Of a stretch of 64,000 bases of DNA, positions 8,764 to 17,393 are shown one piece after another. A program made the position numbers and the translations under genes. Where the stretch lies: the NCBI GenBank assembly GCA_937902315.1, contig CALGUG010000064.1, forward strand, positions 62,001-126,000, in the 5' to 3' direction. Numbering within the stretch: the first letter of the stretch is position 1; every line of letters starts with the position of its first letter. Below the pieces are notes generated by a model. The model did no database searches. It was given only the letters and a program-made list of their open reading frames with translations, and was not told the DNA's origin. Origin of the DNA: an uncultured Chloroflexales bacterium (lineage in GTDB: Bacteria; Chloroflexota; Chloroflexia; Chloroflexales; Chloroflexaceae).

Positions 8764-8796
8764 AAAAGCCGTACCGCTCAAAACGGTACGGCTTTT
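8764..8796 (+). terminator. Terminator after the XRE gene
   Basis: Perfect 13-bp stem AAAAGCCGTACCG (8764-8776) with its complement (8784-8796), 7-nt loop, U-run in the arm end and ATCG after. It is A-rich on the left and may work on both strands. Confidence 0.8.
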
Positions 8797-8828
8797 ATCG
8801 TTTACAACTTGTTTGCTTAGCGCAAGTT

Positions 8829-8915
8829 CCACCAAACTCTGGCGGAAAGGTCGCCCACCCCAAAGAGGGCATTGGCGCGTCCGCCTACGGCTACCAACAT
8901 CTCGCCCGTCGCCCG
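8829..8915 (+). repeat. A-family repeat
   Basis: Core at 8877-8898, preceded by CTCTGGCGG about 45 nt upstream, as in most A copies. It lies between convergent genes and covers most of the gap to the UDP-glucose pyrophosphorylase gene. Confidence 0.75.
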
Positions 8916-9021
8916 ACACAGCTAAATAGCTCGCCGCGCTGCCTTCGCTATGGCCCAAAGCGCATCATCGCACACGCTTCGCCAGCAGCGAGCTGCGCTT
9001 TGCCTCGCGCCGAATCAGTGC

Positions 9022-10440
9022 CTAGAGTTCAATGGTCTGATCGACGATCGGCTCAGTGGCACGCAGACTGCGCTGCTCGTTCGAGCTGTTAGAGATCGCA
9101 ACCGAGCCTCGCAACACCAAACCCGGCTCAAAGAGCACATCGCCCGTAACCTTGAGCTGAGCGCAGTCGATCAACGAGGGCGGCTCGGGAATGCGCTGCT
9201 CAAAGTCATCGATCAGCTTGAAGTAGCGCCCATCGAGCTCGACCACGGGCGTGCCCAGTGTGCGCTCGGGCGCGATTGTCAGGTGGAAGTGCTCATCGAG
9301 CTGGTAGATATCTGAGCGCACGACCAGCAGATCTTGGCAGGTTTTGACCGGCATAAAGCGCGAACGCTCCACCTGCAAGACCTCGGCGCCTGGGAAGACC
9401 TCGAGGGCAGCGCCCATCGCGGTCTCGAGCTGATAGACCGCAGGCGAGCTGCTGTCTCGCGGATCGAGCGACTTGCTATTGCGGATCATCGGCAGCTTCA
9501 GCATGTTGTTGTGTTGCTGCAATACCTGCTTCAGCTTCGACAAGCGTATCCAAATATTGTTGGTATTGAAGTAGCCATGGCGACCCACATCTTGAAAATC
9601 ATCCAGATCCTCTTCGGGGCATTGGGCGATCTCGCGCAGCAATAACTGCCCATCAGAGCGGCGCCGGGCGATATGCCCACCCTTCTTGTCGGCCTCGGTG
9701 CGGGCGGTCACCTCCATCAAGAAAGGTGTTTCGTTGCTGGCCATATAGCCCAAAATCGTCGGGTCAAGCGTCGCGCCCAAGTTATCGGCATTGGAAACAA
9801 ACAGGTATTCGTAGCCCTCTGCCAAGAGCTTGTCGAGCAGGCCAGTCGTCACCAACGAAAGATAAAGCTCACCGTGACCGGGCGGACACCACTCCAGATC
9901 GGGCGAAGCGGGCCACTCGGCTGGCTCTAGGCTGTCGACCAAAACCTTGGGTACTTTGTTCTGTAGAAAGGTGCTGGCGATCTTACCTTCTAGCTCGGGG
10001 TAACGTCCCAAAACCTCCTTTGTATCGGCGTCGGTCGAAAAGCTATTCATCAATACCAAAGGAATAAAACAGTTATACTCTTTTCGCAAAAACAAATTCT
10101 GGCGGATAATAATATCGAGGAAGCTCAGTTTATCGCGCACCACCAATAAGGATTTCGCTTTTTCTAAACCCATTCCGGTGCCTAAGCCGCCGTTTAGCTT
10201 CAGCATGACCGCTTTGGGCAGGGCCGCTAAACCCGCCTCGCGATAGCTCGCCAAACTCGCATACTTCGCCACTTCTTGAACTGGCTCGATGCTCTCTTCG
10301 GGGATCATGCCTGTGCTACCCGTCGCCAAAATAGCGTAGTAGTGCTTAAAATTTTCGATCACAATCTCTGGCATCTGTTCGCGCTGCATACGCTCTGCGA
10401 AGGGGGCGAATCGGGCTGTAAGATCAGAAACTTTCGTCAT
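9022..10440 (-). CDS. UTP--glucose-1-phosphate uridylyltransferase, eukaryotic UDPGP type
   Basis: 472-residue UDP-glucose pyrophosphorylase of the UDPGP (UGP2-like) family rather than the short bacterial GalU family. Visible signatures are KLNGGLGTGMG (81-91) with the following lysine (about 95), WCPPGHGELYLSL, the metal/nucleotide loop SNADNLGA, and the C-terminal left-handed helix region ending LRGSVAISN. It makes UDP-glucose from UTP and glucose-1-phosphate for glycan and glycolipid synthesis. Start chosen at the ATG with an AGAGGT site. Monocistronic, convergent with the XRE gene. The UDPGP type is scattered in bacteria, so lateral origin is possible but not shown. Confidence 0.92.
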   Translation of the reverse strand: MTKVSDLTARFAPFAERMQREQMPEIVIENFKHYYAILATGSTGMIPEESIEPVQEVAKYASLASYREAGLAALPKAVMLKLNGGLGTGMGLEKAKSLLVVRDKLSFLDIIIRQNLFLRKEYNCFIPLVLMNSFSTDADTKEVLGRYPELEGKIASTFLQNKVPKVLVDSLEPAEWPASPDLEWCPPGHGELYLSLVTTGLLDKLLAEGYEYLFVSNADNLGATLDPTILGYMASNETPFLMEVTARTEADKKGGHIARRRSDGQLLLREIAQCPEEDLDDFQDVGRHGYFNTNNIWIRLSKLKQVLQQHNNMLKLPMIRNSKSLDPRDSSSPAVYQLETAMGAALEVFPGAEVLQVERSRFMPVKTCQDLLVVRSDIYQLDEHFHLTIAPERTLGTPVVELDGRYFKLIDDFEQRIPEPPSLIDCAQLKVTGDVLFEPGLVLRGSVAISNSSNEQRSLRATEPIVDQTIEL

Positions 10441-10980
10441 CGAAACCTCTTTCTACAGGAAGACCAATCAGCATTCTGGGCTTGGGCGTAACAAAATGAC
10501 GCTCATAAACGAAGCAGAGACCTCTTAAAACCAAGCCAGTATTGGCAGTATGACACAAAAAAATCCCTTCTGCAAACCACAAAGCTGAGCTAAGCCTTAT
10601 CAGCTCTCTTTTGTTGCTCTTTGTTAGGAAGATTTCGTACTATTGAGGCTCTTGGACGATGCTCTGGGCCTAACGCGCACTGGCTCCCTTCTCCCGCAAT
10701 GCGGGAGAAGGGCCGGGGATGAGGGCAAGCTAGCCCTGTTGGTAGCCGTAGGCGGACGCGGTGAGGAGCGTTTTGAGGCTAGAGACCTCTCCGCCAATCC
10801 AAAACTACGAGTGATACCAAATCCGGTTGATTACGTTCTATGTGGCCTTCGGCAGAGTGAAACTTTACTCTTTTTTCATTCCCCGGTTTTGTTTTCCTGC
10901 CTTCCAAAAACGCAAGTTTTTAAACGGATTTGATGTGAGCTTGGGCAGCAGCCTCGTTGGGGCAGGCTTGTATGGCAATA
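10441..10980. repeat. Gap with D hairpin, A core and B element
   Basis: No gene. From left to right: D hairpin (CCCTTCTCCCGCA 10686-10698 and complement 10700-10712), A core in minus orientation (10738-10760), and a full B element in minus orientation (10814-10935; ends ATACCAAATCCGG and ACGGATTTGATGT). The three modules are separated by fewer than 60 nt. Confidence 0.78.
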
Positions 10981-11012
10981 AAAAGCCCTCGTAGCTGTGC
11001 GATACGAGGGCT
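10980..11012 (-). terminator. Terminator of the NADH dehydrogenase gene
   Basis: 10-bp stem AGCCCTCGTA (10984-10993) with TACGAGGGCT (11003-11012); minus-strand reading continues into a run of Ts. Confidence 0.8.
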
Positions 11013-11028
11013 AGGAGAGTGAAGCTTG

Positions 11029-12360
11029 CTAGTGACGATGTTCAACCGTGAGCTTGGCTGGTTCCAATTGGGCGCGGGCGGGCTGCGATGAGAGCAGTTC
11101 GGGGTTCAAAACCCGCACATTGCGCTGGTAGGTGAAGTAGGCCCAGGTCCACTGCAACATCACCTGCATGCGGTTGCGCAGACCAGCCAGATAGTAGACG
11201 TGTAAGGCCAACCAGAACAGCCAAGTGAAGAAGCCACTGGTGCGCAGCCAACCGAAGTCGGCCACCGCGAACGAGCGCCCGACCGTCGCCATGTCGCCTA
11301 GGTTCTTGTAGCGAAAGCCCGGGCCTGCTGGCAGGCCCTGCACACGCCGCTTGATGACCGAGGCGACGTATTTGCCGCCTTGCAGCGCGACTTGAGCCAC
11401 ACCGGGCAGCAGAGCGCCGTCTTGTTCAAAAGAAGCCGCATCGCCGATCACAAAGATGTTGTCGGCGCCGGGCAGGCTGAGATCGGGACCAACCTTGACT
11501 CGTCCGATGCGATCGACCTCTACGCCCAGCCACTCGCCAACCGGGGTGGCCTCTACGCCCGCCGTCCAGATCACATTTTTGCTCGCAATATGCAGTTCGT
11601 CGCCGATCATCACGCCCGTCTCGTCGATATTGGTGACGCGCGCGTTCAGGCGCACCTCAACCCCAAGCCGTTCGAGGGCCTGCTTGGCTTTCTCGCTCAA
11701 GGATGGGGGCAGGTTCTTGAGCAGCCTTGCTCCGCCTTCCAGCAAAATGATACGCGCCGAGCGCGGGTCGATCGAGCGAAACTCGTCGGCCAAGCCAGTG
11801 CGGGCCAGCTCGGCCAGCGCACCCGCCATCTCGACGCCGGTCGGGCCGCCGCCCACCAAAACAAAGGTCAAAAGCGATGCGATCTCGTCGGGATCGTTGC
11901 TCAGCTCGGCGCGCTCGAAGGCGTTCAAGGTACGCCGTCGTATCGCTGCCGCATCGGGAATCGACTTCATACTGGGGGCATACTGCTCCCACTCGGGATG
12001 CCCGAAGTAGCTGTAGCGCACGCCAGTCGCCATAATTAAGTAGTCGTAGGCGATCTGCCCATCTTTGGTGATGACCAACTGCTGTTCGCGATCGACGCCC
12101 GTCACCTCGGTCATTAAGACCTTGGTATTGCGCTGCTTGCGCAACAAGGAGCGGATCGGCGAAGCGATCTCATCGGCAGAGAGTCCGCCCGTTGCCACTT
12201 GATAGAGCAGCGGGAAGAAGACCGAGTGATTGGTTCGATCGATCAAAGTCACATCGACCGGAACCTTACCCAAGGACTGAGCCGCTGCCAAACCGCCGAA
12301 ACCACCACCAACAATCACCACACGAGGCCGTTTAACCTGCTCTGCATTCTGTGATTGCAT
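11029..12360 (-). CDS. ndh: Type II NADH dehydrogenase (NDH-2)
   Basis: 443-residue single-subunit, non-proton-pumping NADH:quinone oxidoreductase on the inner face of the cytoplasmic membrane. The FAD dinucleotide-binding motif GGGFGG is at 18-23, the NADH-binding motif GGGPTG at 170-175, the second FAD contact VIGDAA near 300, and the NDH-2 quinone-site motif AQVALQGG follows. The C-terminal segment (about residues 375-400) is aromatic and hydrophobic (FFTWLFWLALHVYYLAGL), fitting membrane attachment. Monocistronic with its own terminator. The upstream region has an 18-bp dyad of Rex-box type, suggesting control by the NADH/NAD ratio. Confidence 0.93.
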   Translation of the reverse strand: MQSQNAEQVKRPRVVIVGGGFGGLAAAQSLGKVPVDVTLIDRTNHSVFFPLLYQVATGGLSADEIASPIRSLLRKQRNTKVLMTEVTGVDREQQLVITKDGQIAYDYLIMATGVRYSYFGHPEWEQYAPSMKSIPDAAAIRRRTLNAFERAELSNDPDEIASLLTFVLVGGGPTGVEMAGALAELARTGLADEFRSIDPRSARIILLEGGARLLKNLPPSLSEKAKQALERLGVEVRLNARVTNIDETGVMIGDELHIASKNVIWTAGVEATPVGEWLGVEVDRIGRVKVGPDLSLPGADNIFVIGDAASFEQDGALLPGVAQVALQGGKYVASVIKRRVQGLPAGPGFRYKNLGDMATVGRSFAVADFGWLRTSGFFTWLFWLALHVYYLAGLRNRMQVMLQWTWAYFTYQRNVRVLNPELLSSQPARAQLEPAKLTVEHRH

Positions 12361-12419
12361 AGCTATTTCCTAGCAGTCGGGCAAAACTCGCATCTATCGC
12401 CTAGGTTCTGCTCGACCAA

Positions 12420-12449
12420 CTATAATTGTGCTATTTGTCACAATTATAG
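12420..12449. promoter_or_regulatory. Rex-like operator upstream of ndh
   Basis: Perfect 11-bp inverted repeat CTATAATTGTG / CACAATTATAG with an 8-nt centre. The inner 18 bp (12426-12443) is TTGTG-N8-CACAA, the geometry of the Rex redox-repressor site (TTGTGAANNNNTTCACAA). It also overlaps a TATAAT on either strand. It lies 60 bp before the ndh start. No rex gene is in the window. Confidence 0.55.
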
Positions 12450-12778
12450 CACGTCAAGATTAGAAAGATATTAGACATTTGATGGAGGAATACATGAGAG
12501 TTTAGTATTAAACCATATATCGAATAGTAACGATCTATGGCTATGATAGCTTTTTTCACTAGCTCTTTTAGCGCTATGGAATTGTCAATCTCACTCGGGC
12601 CCACATTCACCCGCTCGTTGGCTGGCGCTCAACAGATATACAAAAGGTGAAGGGCGTAGTGCCTAGCCTTCACTCAGCATTCATGCTTTTGGCATATTTA
12701 TTGCCACATATAAAACTACGCGCCAAGCGCGTATGGTTTGCACCATAATCGTCAAGCATGGAACAAAGGAGTCTTCCT
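12450..12778. other. Intergenic region before csbD-like gene
   Basis: No gene or repeat-family member. A short dyad ACGCGC-CAA-GCGCGT (12718-12732) lies about 47 nt before the CsbD start and may be a regulatory site; a convincing -35/-10 pair was not found. Confidence 0.4.
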
Positions 12779-13081
12779 ATGCCAAACAACGACGGCGAGA
12801 AAATCAAGGGCACTGCTCAGAACCTGAAGGGGAAAATCAAAGAGGGTGTCGGCGAACTGATCAACAACGAAGAGCTCGCGAACAAAGGTCGCGCCGAGCA
12901 GGTCGTTGGAAAGGCCCGTGTTGAAGGAGCCAAAGCCGCAGAGCGTGGGAAGGGCAAACTAGAAGAGATCGGCGGCAAAGTTAAGGGTGCAGTCGGTGAC
13001 CTGATCGATAACGAACAGTTGGAGGCCGAAGGCAAAATTGACGAAGCCAAGGGCAAAGCTCGTCAGAAGCTCAACGACTAA
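12779..13081 (+). CDS. Tandem CsbD-like stress protein
   Basis: 100-residue, highly charged, helical protein made of two CsbD units: about residues 6-45 (KIKGTAQNLKGKIKEGVGEL) and 60-98 (KLEEIGGKVKGAVGDLIDNE). Single-unit CsbD proteins are general-stress proteins of unknown mechanism; a fused pair suggests duplication. An AAGGAG site places the start at the ATG at 12779 rather than at an upstream in-frame ATG. The last base of its TAA stop is the first base of the following B element (13081), so a repeat insertion may have trimmed the original 3' end. Confidence 0.9.
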   Translation: MPNNDGEKIKGTAQNLKGKIKEGVGELINNEELANKGRAEQVVGKARVEGAKAAERGKGKLEEIGGKVKGAVGDLIDNEQLEAEGKIDEAKGKARQKLND

Positions 13082-13247
13082 TACCAAATCCGTTTACAAA
13101 CGTGCATTCTCTTAGCTCAGAAAAACGAAAAGCCAAGAAAAAGGTTGTGTGAGATTTCGCGCTACCGCGCGAAATCTCACACAACAACAATGGTCACGTT
13201 CCGCTCTGCCGAAGGCCAAACAGCAAGCAAGCTAGTGGATTTGATAT
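13081..13247 (+). repeat. Full-length B-family element with C hairpin
   Basis: Best large copy. Terminal inverted repeats ATACCAAATCC (13081-13091) and GGATTTGATAT (13237-13247), internal perfect 17-bp hairpin (TTGTGTGAGATTTCGCG 13145-13161 and complement 13168-13184), and box CTCTGCCGAAGGCCAAA at about 13204. It has no coding capacity, so it can only be mobilised in trans. Confidence 0.8.
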
Positions 13248-13266
13248 AACATTTCTTCGGGAAATA

Positions 13267-13302
13267 AAACATGGCTCGAACCGAACGGTTCGAGCCATGT
13301 TT
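13267..13302 (-). terminator. Terminator of the sigma factor gene
   Basis: Perfect 17-bp stem AAACATGGCTCGAACCG (13267-13283) and complement (13286-13302) with a 2-nt centre and A/T ends. It serves the minus-strand sigma gene and possibly stops read-through from csbD. Confidence 0.85.
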
Positions 13303-13323
13303 ATTGCAATCATCATAGCTGTT

Positions 13324-14460
13324 TTATTCCAAATAGCCGCGCAAGTTACTGCCAAAGTGAGGATGACGCAATTTACGCAACACCTTCGCTTCGATCTGAC
13401 GAATGCGTTCGCGTGTAATACCGAATTCGCGTCCAACTTCTTCCAATGTGCGATAGCGTCCATCATCGAGGCCATAACGCAACTGAATGATTTTACGCTC
13501 GCGTTCCGGCAACTTCTGCAGCACAAGATCGATCTGTTCGCGAATGATCTGCTGGTTAGCACAATCGATGGGAGCCGTACTGGTATTGTCTTCAATAAAA
13601 TCGCCCAATACCGCATCGCCGTCGTTCCCAACCGGCATCTCAAGCGATACCGTTTGGCGAGCAGCATCGATAACACGTCGCACTTTGTCGCTGCTGATAC
13701 CCAGCGCCGCGCCGATCTCGTCGGGGGTAGCATCGCGCCCCATCACTTGCTGGAGCTGATGAGCGGTTCGGCGTACACGATTGATCGTTTCGCCAACATG
13801 AACGGGCAGGCGAATGGTGCGACCATGATCTGAAATACTGCGAATAATGGCCTGGCGCACCCACCAAGTTGCATAGGTCGAAAACTTAAAGCCTTTACGA
13901 TAATCGAATTTTTCTGTGGCGCGCATTAAACCGATATTACCTTCTTGAATAAGATCAAGGAAAGATAAACCGCGCCCAAGATACTTTTTCGCAATGCTTA
14001 CAACCAAACGGAGGTTAGCTTGAATCAGCCGTTGTCGTGCGGCATCGCCTTCCGCAGCTAAACGCTGAAGCTCACAAAGCTCCTCATCTGAATAGTCGCC
14101 CGATCGCAAACGCTCAGCACATAAATCACCCTGTTCCACTTGCTGGGCCAGCTGCATCTCTTCAGCATGGGTCAACAGGCTGACGCGGCCGATCTCCCGC
14201 AAATACATACGAACAGGGTCATCGGACTCGATTCCATGAGGAAGCAATTCAAAATCAGAATCGTCAGTCTCGTCCATCAAGCCGATATCGCTATAGACCA
14301 TATCGTCTGTGATGGGGTACGAGTCGTCGTTATGATTTGAATACGGCGCTTCTTTAAGGGAGGGGGAGTCAAAGGGTGCTGATTTGTTCGTGCGATCGAG
14401 GGTGAGGTACAGCTTATCGCGAGTCTGCGTGGGAGGCGAGTTGAGCGTTGTATTCAGCAT
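13324..14460 (-). CDS. rpoD: RNA polymerase sigma factor, RpoD/SigA type
   Basis: 378-residue sigma-70 family factor. Region 1.2 (DPVRMYLREIG, about 81-91), region 2 (ANLRLVVSIAKKY through FKFSTYATWWVRQAI, about 148-204), region 3 (about 225-285) and region 4.2 HTH (TLEEVGREFGITRERIRQIEAKVLRKLRHP, about 341-370) are all intact. The first 75 residues are acidic and disordered and lack a full region 1.1. The invariant primary-sigma motifs argue for a housekeeping sigma or a close paralogue; whether the genome has others cannot be judged. Monocistronic with a strong terminator. Confidence 0.92.
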   Translation of the reverse strand: MLNTTLNSPPTQTRDKLYLTLDRTNKSAPFDSPSLKEAPYSNHNDDSYPITDDMVYSDIGLMDETDDSDFELLPHGIESDDPVRMYLREIGRVSLLTHAEEMQLAQQVEQGDLCAERLRSGDYSDEELCELQRLAAEGDAARQRLIQANLRLVVSIAKKYLGRGLSFLDLIQEGNIGLMRATEKFDYRKGFKFSTYATWWVRQAIIRSISDHGRTIRLPVHVGETINRVRRTAHQLQQVMGRDATPDEIGAALGISSDKVRRVIDAARQTVSLEMPVGNDGDAVLGDFIEDNTSTAPIDCANQQIIREQIDLVLQKLPERERKIIQLRYGLDDGRYRTLEEVGREFGITRERIRQIEAKVLRKLRHPHFGSNLRGYLE

Positions 14461-14817
14461 CTCACCGTCTTTCTAGTTTCGAGGTCGCCAATCACATTAT
14501 GCAAAGTGATTGCATCATAGCACACGCTAGTGCGAGGTTCAAGAACTATTTACTACTAGTACTGTGTGCCATTCTGTGGGTAGTTAGGGGGATGTACTTC
14601 CTAGTACCATTGGTATAATCGAGGAAAAAGCAGAGGCATTTTAGCGCTTCAGGAGGCGATTATTAGATTCGGCACAATGGACAATTTACGCATCAGTTAG
14701 TCCACCTTGGCGAAAAAACTCTTTCAAAATTCGGAGCAATTTGACAAAGATTTCTTTTTTGTCATCTTCACTAGGCATTGTAGCACAATGATGGCAAGCA
14801 AAAAAAGTGCAAAAAGA
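14461..14817. other. Intergenic region with orphan plus-strand promoter elements
   Basis: No gene. An extended -10 (TGG-TATAAT, hexamer 14614-14619) and a good AGGAGG (14651-14656) lie on the plus strand, but no sensible reading frame follows; the nearest ATG (14677) gives only seven codons. A weak hairpin GACAAA/TTTGTC lies near 14750. A short RNA or a decayed gene is possible. Confidence 0.3.
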
Positions 14818-14842
14818 AGGACGTAGGTGGAGCCTACGTCCT
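14818..14842 (-). terminator. Terminator overlapping a stop codon
   Basis: 10-bp stem AGGACGTAGG (14818-14827) with CCTACGTCCT (14833-14842). The right arm includes two bases of the stop codon of the membrane protein gene. A-rich tracts on the left give Ts in minus-strand RNA. Confidence 0.7.
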
Positions 14843-15698
14843 AGTTGCGGAAGGTTGCCCAGACGACAACCGCTAATAAGATACTCCCCAGAAAACCGTA
14901 TTCGATCAGTAGTCGGCGCTCAAGCGGGCCTTCAGCTTTGTGCTGCAAGAGGCTTGTTGCAACATAAAAGATCACCAGCATAAGCGCGCCACCCAACAGA
15001 AAGGGCGAGGCCCAATAGTTGAGCGCCCAAGTGACTTCGCCCAGCATCACACCAACTAGCAAGCTCAGCAGGGCCGGATTGCGTATACGAGTCCACGACA
15101 ACAGCGCATAGGCGATCAAGGCGCTGACCGAGCCGATCAGCGAAGCCGAGTAGAGGGTACGAAAACGGGCGTTGTAGATCGCACTAAAACAGCCGAAGAC
15201 TAAGAGATAGGCGATGATCTGCAAGACCAAACGGGCTTGTTGGCTGAGGGTCTGGTTACGATCGAGCGCATAGTGCTGGGCGATCAGAATCGTAAAAAGC
15301 AGGCCGCCAGCGGCTACTAAAGCGATCGCGAAGGCGCCGCCTTGTAAGGTACCGCTAAAGAGGCGGAAGAAAGCGAACGAGCTGATAACGCTGAACGAAG
15401 GCAGCACCCAAAAGTTGGGCGCGATCTCGAACGAGGCGAAACCTAGGTTGATCGTGGGCAGTGTGCGCATTTGCATCTGAGGGTGGGCGCGCGCCAGAAG
15501 GTCAGCGCCAACGCTCACAATCACGACCAACGAAGCGATCAAAATCCACGACAGGGTAATGGTTGGCAGGTCGCCACCCAAACGAGCACGCAGAATATAT
15601 GGGTTTGTATCGATCAAAAAGATAACCGCAAGGCCCAACAAAACGATCACTATCAGCGGCACAATACGGTCATAGCGTGGTGCAGTTGTTGGTGACAC
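14841..15698 (-). CDS. Polytopic membrane protein of unknown function
   Basis: 285 residues with about eight hydrophobic segments (near 13-29, 48-65, 96-113, 119-139, 153-170, 178-196, 203-228, 235-252 and a last one near 265-282). A short charged N-terminus precedes the first segment. I do not recognise catalytic motifs; it resembles Chloroflexota-restricted membrane proteins. Monocistronic, with a terminator overlapping its stop codon. Confidence 0.8.
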   Translation of the reverse strand: MSPTTAPRYDRIVPLIVIVLLGLAVIFLIDTNPYILRARLGGDLPTITLSWILIASLVVIVSVGADLLARAHPQMQMRTLPTINLGFASFEIAPNFWVLPSFSVISSFAFFRLFSGTLQGGAFAIALVAAGGLLFTILIAQHYALDRNQTLSQQARLVLQIIAYLLVFGCFSAIYNARFRTLYSASLIGSVSALIAYALLSWTRIRNPALLSLLVGVMLGEVTWALNYWASPFLLGGALMLVIFYVATSLLQHKAEGPLERRLLIEYGFLGSILLAVVVWATFRN

Positions 15699-15879
15699 TG
15701 TATGTTTCCTCCATAAGTAGTTTGATTGTAGTTTGCTTCCAGTTGGCTGTCAACCCGATCTTTGAAGGCAGCAAAAAAGCGTTCCGCTCAGCAAGAAAAG
15801 CTGCCTATTCTGATGCTCTAAAGCGCGATTTGAGGAGATTTTGACGTGGCTATTAACTATTCTCAGAGCCAACGAAGAG

Positions 15880-15888
15880 TGTTATACT
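15880..15888 (+). promoter_or_regulatory. Extended -10 of the GT2 gene
   Basis: TGT-TATACT, TG at 15880-15881 and hexamer 15883-15888, 26 nt before the start codon. No good -35 is seen at the standard distance, as is usual for extended -10 promoters. Confidence 0.4.
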
Positions 15889-15914
15889 ACAACAGTACTA
15901 CCTAAGGGAGGTTT

Positions 15915-16694
15915 ATGTTGAACAGCATCATACTCTCGCTGATTATTCCAGCGCAGAATGATGAAATGAGCCTTTCGCTCTTGGTTCAAGAGGCTCTTGC
16001 CATTCTACCCCACCACGTTCAGGACTTCGAAATTATTATTGTTGATAGCAGCAGTAACGAACAGCCCATGCAGCTCGCCGCTCGATTGGCGGTTCAGCAC
16101 GACCCGGTTGTGGTTGTAAAGCCGCGCCAGCTGGGCTATGGCAACGCTCTGCGTTACGCCTTTGCAGCAGCGCGTGGCGACACGATCTTGGTCGTCGATG
16201 CCAATCGCCAAATCAGCCTCAGCGATATCGCGCGCGCTTTGCCCTTTATCGAACAGTCGGAGCTTGTGCTGGGCTACCGTTGGCCTAAACCCAAAGCTGC
16301 CAACCCTTCGCGCAACGAACTGTTGCGCCGTGTGGGAGCTTGGCTCTGCGCGGTCTCGCTTCGCGATCCCGAATGCGGCTTCAAGCTCTTTAAAAGCAGC
16401 GCCTTGCGTTCGCTCGATCTGCAAACGAGCGGCAGCCTGATCGATATCGAGATCGTAGCCAAAGCCGAACTGCAAGGGCTACACGTACACGAAGTTGCGG
16501 TCAGCTACGATCCTGCTATTCGCGTGGCCGAACGCCCAGTAAGCTGGAACGATCTGAAAGAGCTTCTACAAACGATCTCGAGCTACCGGCTACGTCAAGG
16601 CTTGCTGAAGCGCCGCTGGGACCAACCCGCGCTGCTCGGAGGCTTGGTTGCTATGCTGGTGGCCTGCTGGTACGCCATTCGCCGTCGCCAATAA
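15915..16694 (+). CDS. Glycosyltransferase family 2 (DPM1/polyprenyl-phosphate type)
   Basis: 259 residues. A GT-A fold starts at the N-terminus (LSLIIPAQND), the nucleotide-binding region is at residues 30-45 (FEIIIVDSSS), and the metal-site motif reads VVDANRQIS, i.e. D-A-N where dolichyl-phosphate mannose synthase relatives have D-A-D. The acceptor-site block DPECGFKLFKSSALRSL is intact. One C-terminal transmembrane helix (about 238-254, ALLGGLVAMLVACWYAI) is followed by basic residues. It likely transfers a sugar to a polyprenyl phosphate or glycolipid at the inner membrane. An excellent GGGAGGT site precedes the ATG. Confidence 0.88.
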   Translation: MLNSIILSLIIPAQNDEMSLSLLVQEALAILPHHVQDFEIIIVDSSSNEQPMQLAARLAVQHDPVVVVKPRQLGYGNALRYAFAAARGDTILVVDANRQISLSDIARALPFIEQSELVLGYRWPKPKAANPSRNELLRRVGAWLCAVSLRDPECGFKLFKSSALRSLDLQTSGSLIDIEIVAKAELQGLHVHEVAVSYDPAIRVAERPVSWNDLKELLQTISSYRLRQGLLKRRWDQPALLGGLVAMLVACWYAIRRRQ

Positions 16695-16826
16695 GGCTGA
16701 GGAGCGTTGGTGTAATTCTTGCTCGTTTTGATGCAACAATCTCTCTTACGCCATCGTCTAGTCCACAGGAATAAAAATACCAAGGCGCTGTGCTGAGGTA
16801 TGCAAATAGACGAAGGAGCCTGTGTC

Positions 16827-17309
16827 ATGAGTGAGAATACTTCGGGAGAGCAGAACAGTTCGAATACCTCTTCGTCGCAGTCGCAAAAAGATCTGGCCAA
16901 TGAGCTACGCGAACTGGGCCTGCAGTTAGAGCAGACCTTCCGCACCGTTATCGAGAGCGAGCAGGCCAAGGCCCTCAAAGAGAACCTTGTGCTCGGTTTT
17001 CAAGAGATCGGCAAGCAGGTTCAAGCGGGTCTAAAACAACTGCAAGAGAATCCCAAGGTACAAGAGTTGGCAGATCGCGGTCAGCAAGCCGTCAGCCAAG
17101 CCCAACAGAGCCAAGCATTTAAAGACTTTCAAGAGACCTTGATCTCGGGCCTCGGTCAGTTGAACGAACGCCTCTCGGCGCTGGTTACCAAACTCGAAGA
17201 GCGTTCGGCTCAGGCTGCCAACAGCACTCCGAGCGAAGCGGGCAGCCAAAACGTTCCGGTCGACGATGAGTCGCAGCCCCCGGCGACCGGCGAAACAACC
17301 CGACTCTAA
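16827..17309 (+). CDS. Helical, coiled-coil-rich protein of unknown function
   Basis: 160 residues: a Ser/Asn-rich start, then amphipathic helices (about 22-125, with repeated LxxxLQxxL and QAxxxL patterns) like apolipoprotein-type or membrane-skirting helices, then an acidic Pro/Ser tail. No signal peptide or cysteine. I chose the ATG at 16827 because GAAGGAG lies just upstream; an earlier in-frame ATG at 16800 has no such site. No named family recognised. It is followed by a strong terminator, so it is probably monocistronic or the end of a unit with the GT2 gene. Confidence 0.75.
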   Translation: MSENTSGEQNSSNTSSSQSQKDLANELRELGLQLEQTFRTVIESEQAKALKENLVLGFQEIGKQVQAGLKQLQENPKVQELADRGQQAVSQAQQSQAFKDFQETLISGLGQLNERLSALVTKLEERSAQAANSTPSEAGSQNVPVDDESQPPATGETTRL

Positions 17310-17331
17310 ACTGAATCCACAGAGACGATCT

Positions 17332-17360
17332 CGCCCCTTGAGGTGTATACTCAAGGGGCG
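17332..17360 (+). terminator. Terminator after the coiled-coil gene
   Basis: 11-bp stem CGCCCCTTGAG (17332-17342) with CTCAAGGGGCG (17350-17360), 7-nt loop, followed by a T-rich stretch. It lies close upstream of the next gene's ribosome site. Confidence 0.85.
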
Positions 17361-17393
17361 ATTGTTATTTTCTTGTTGCAAAGGCATAAAAGC

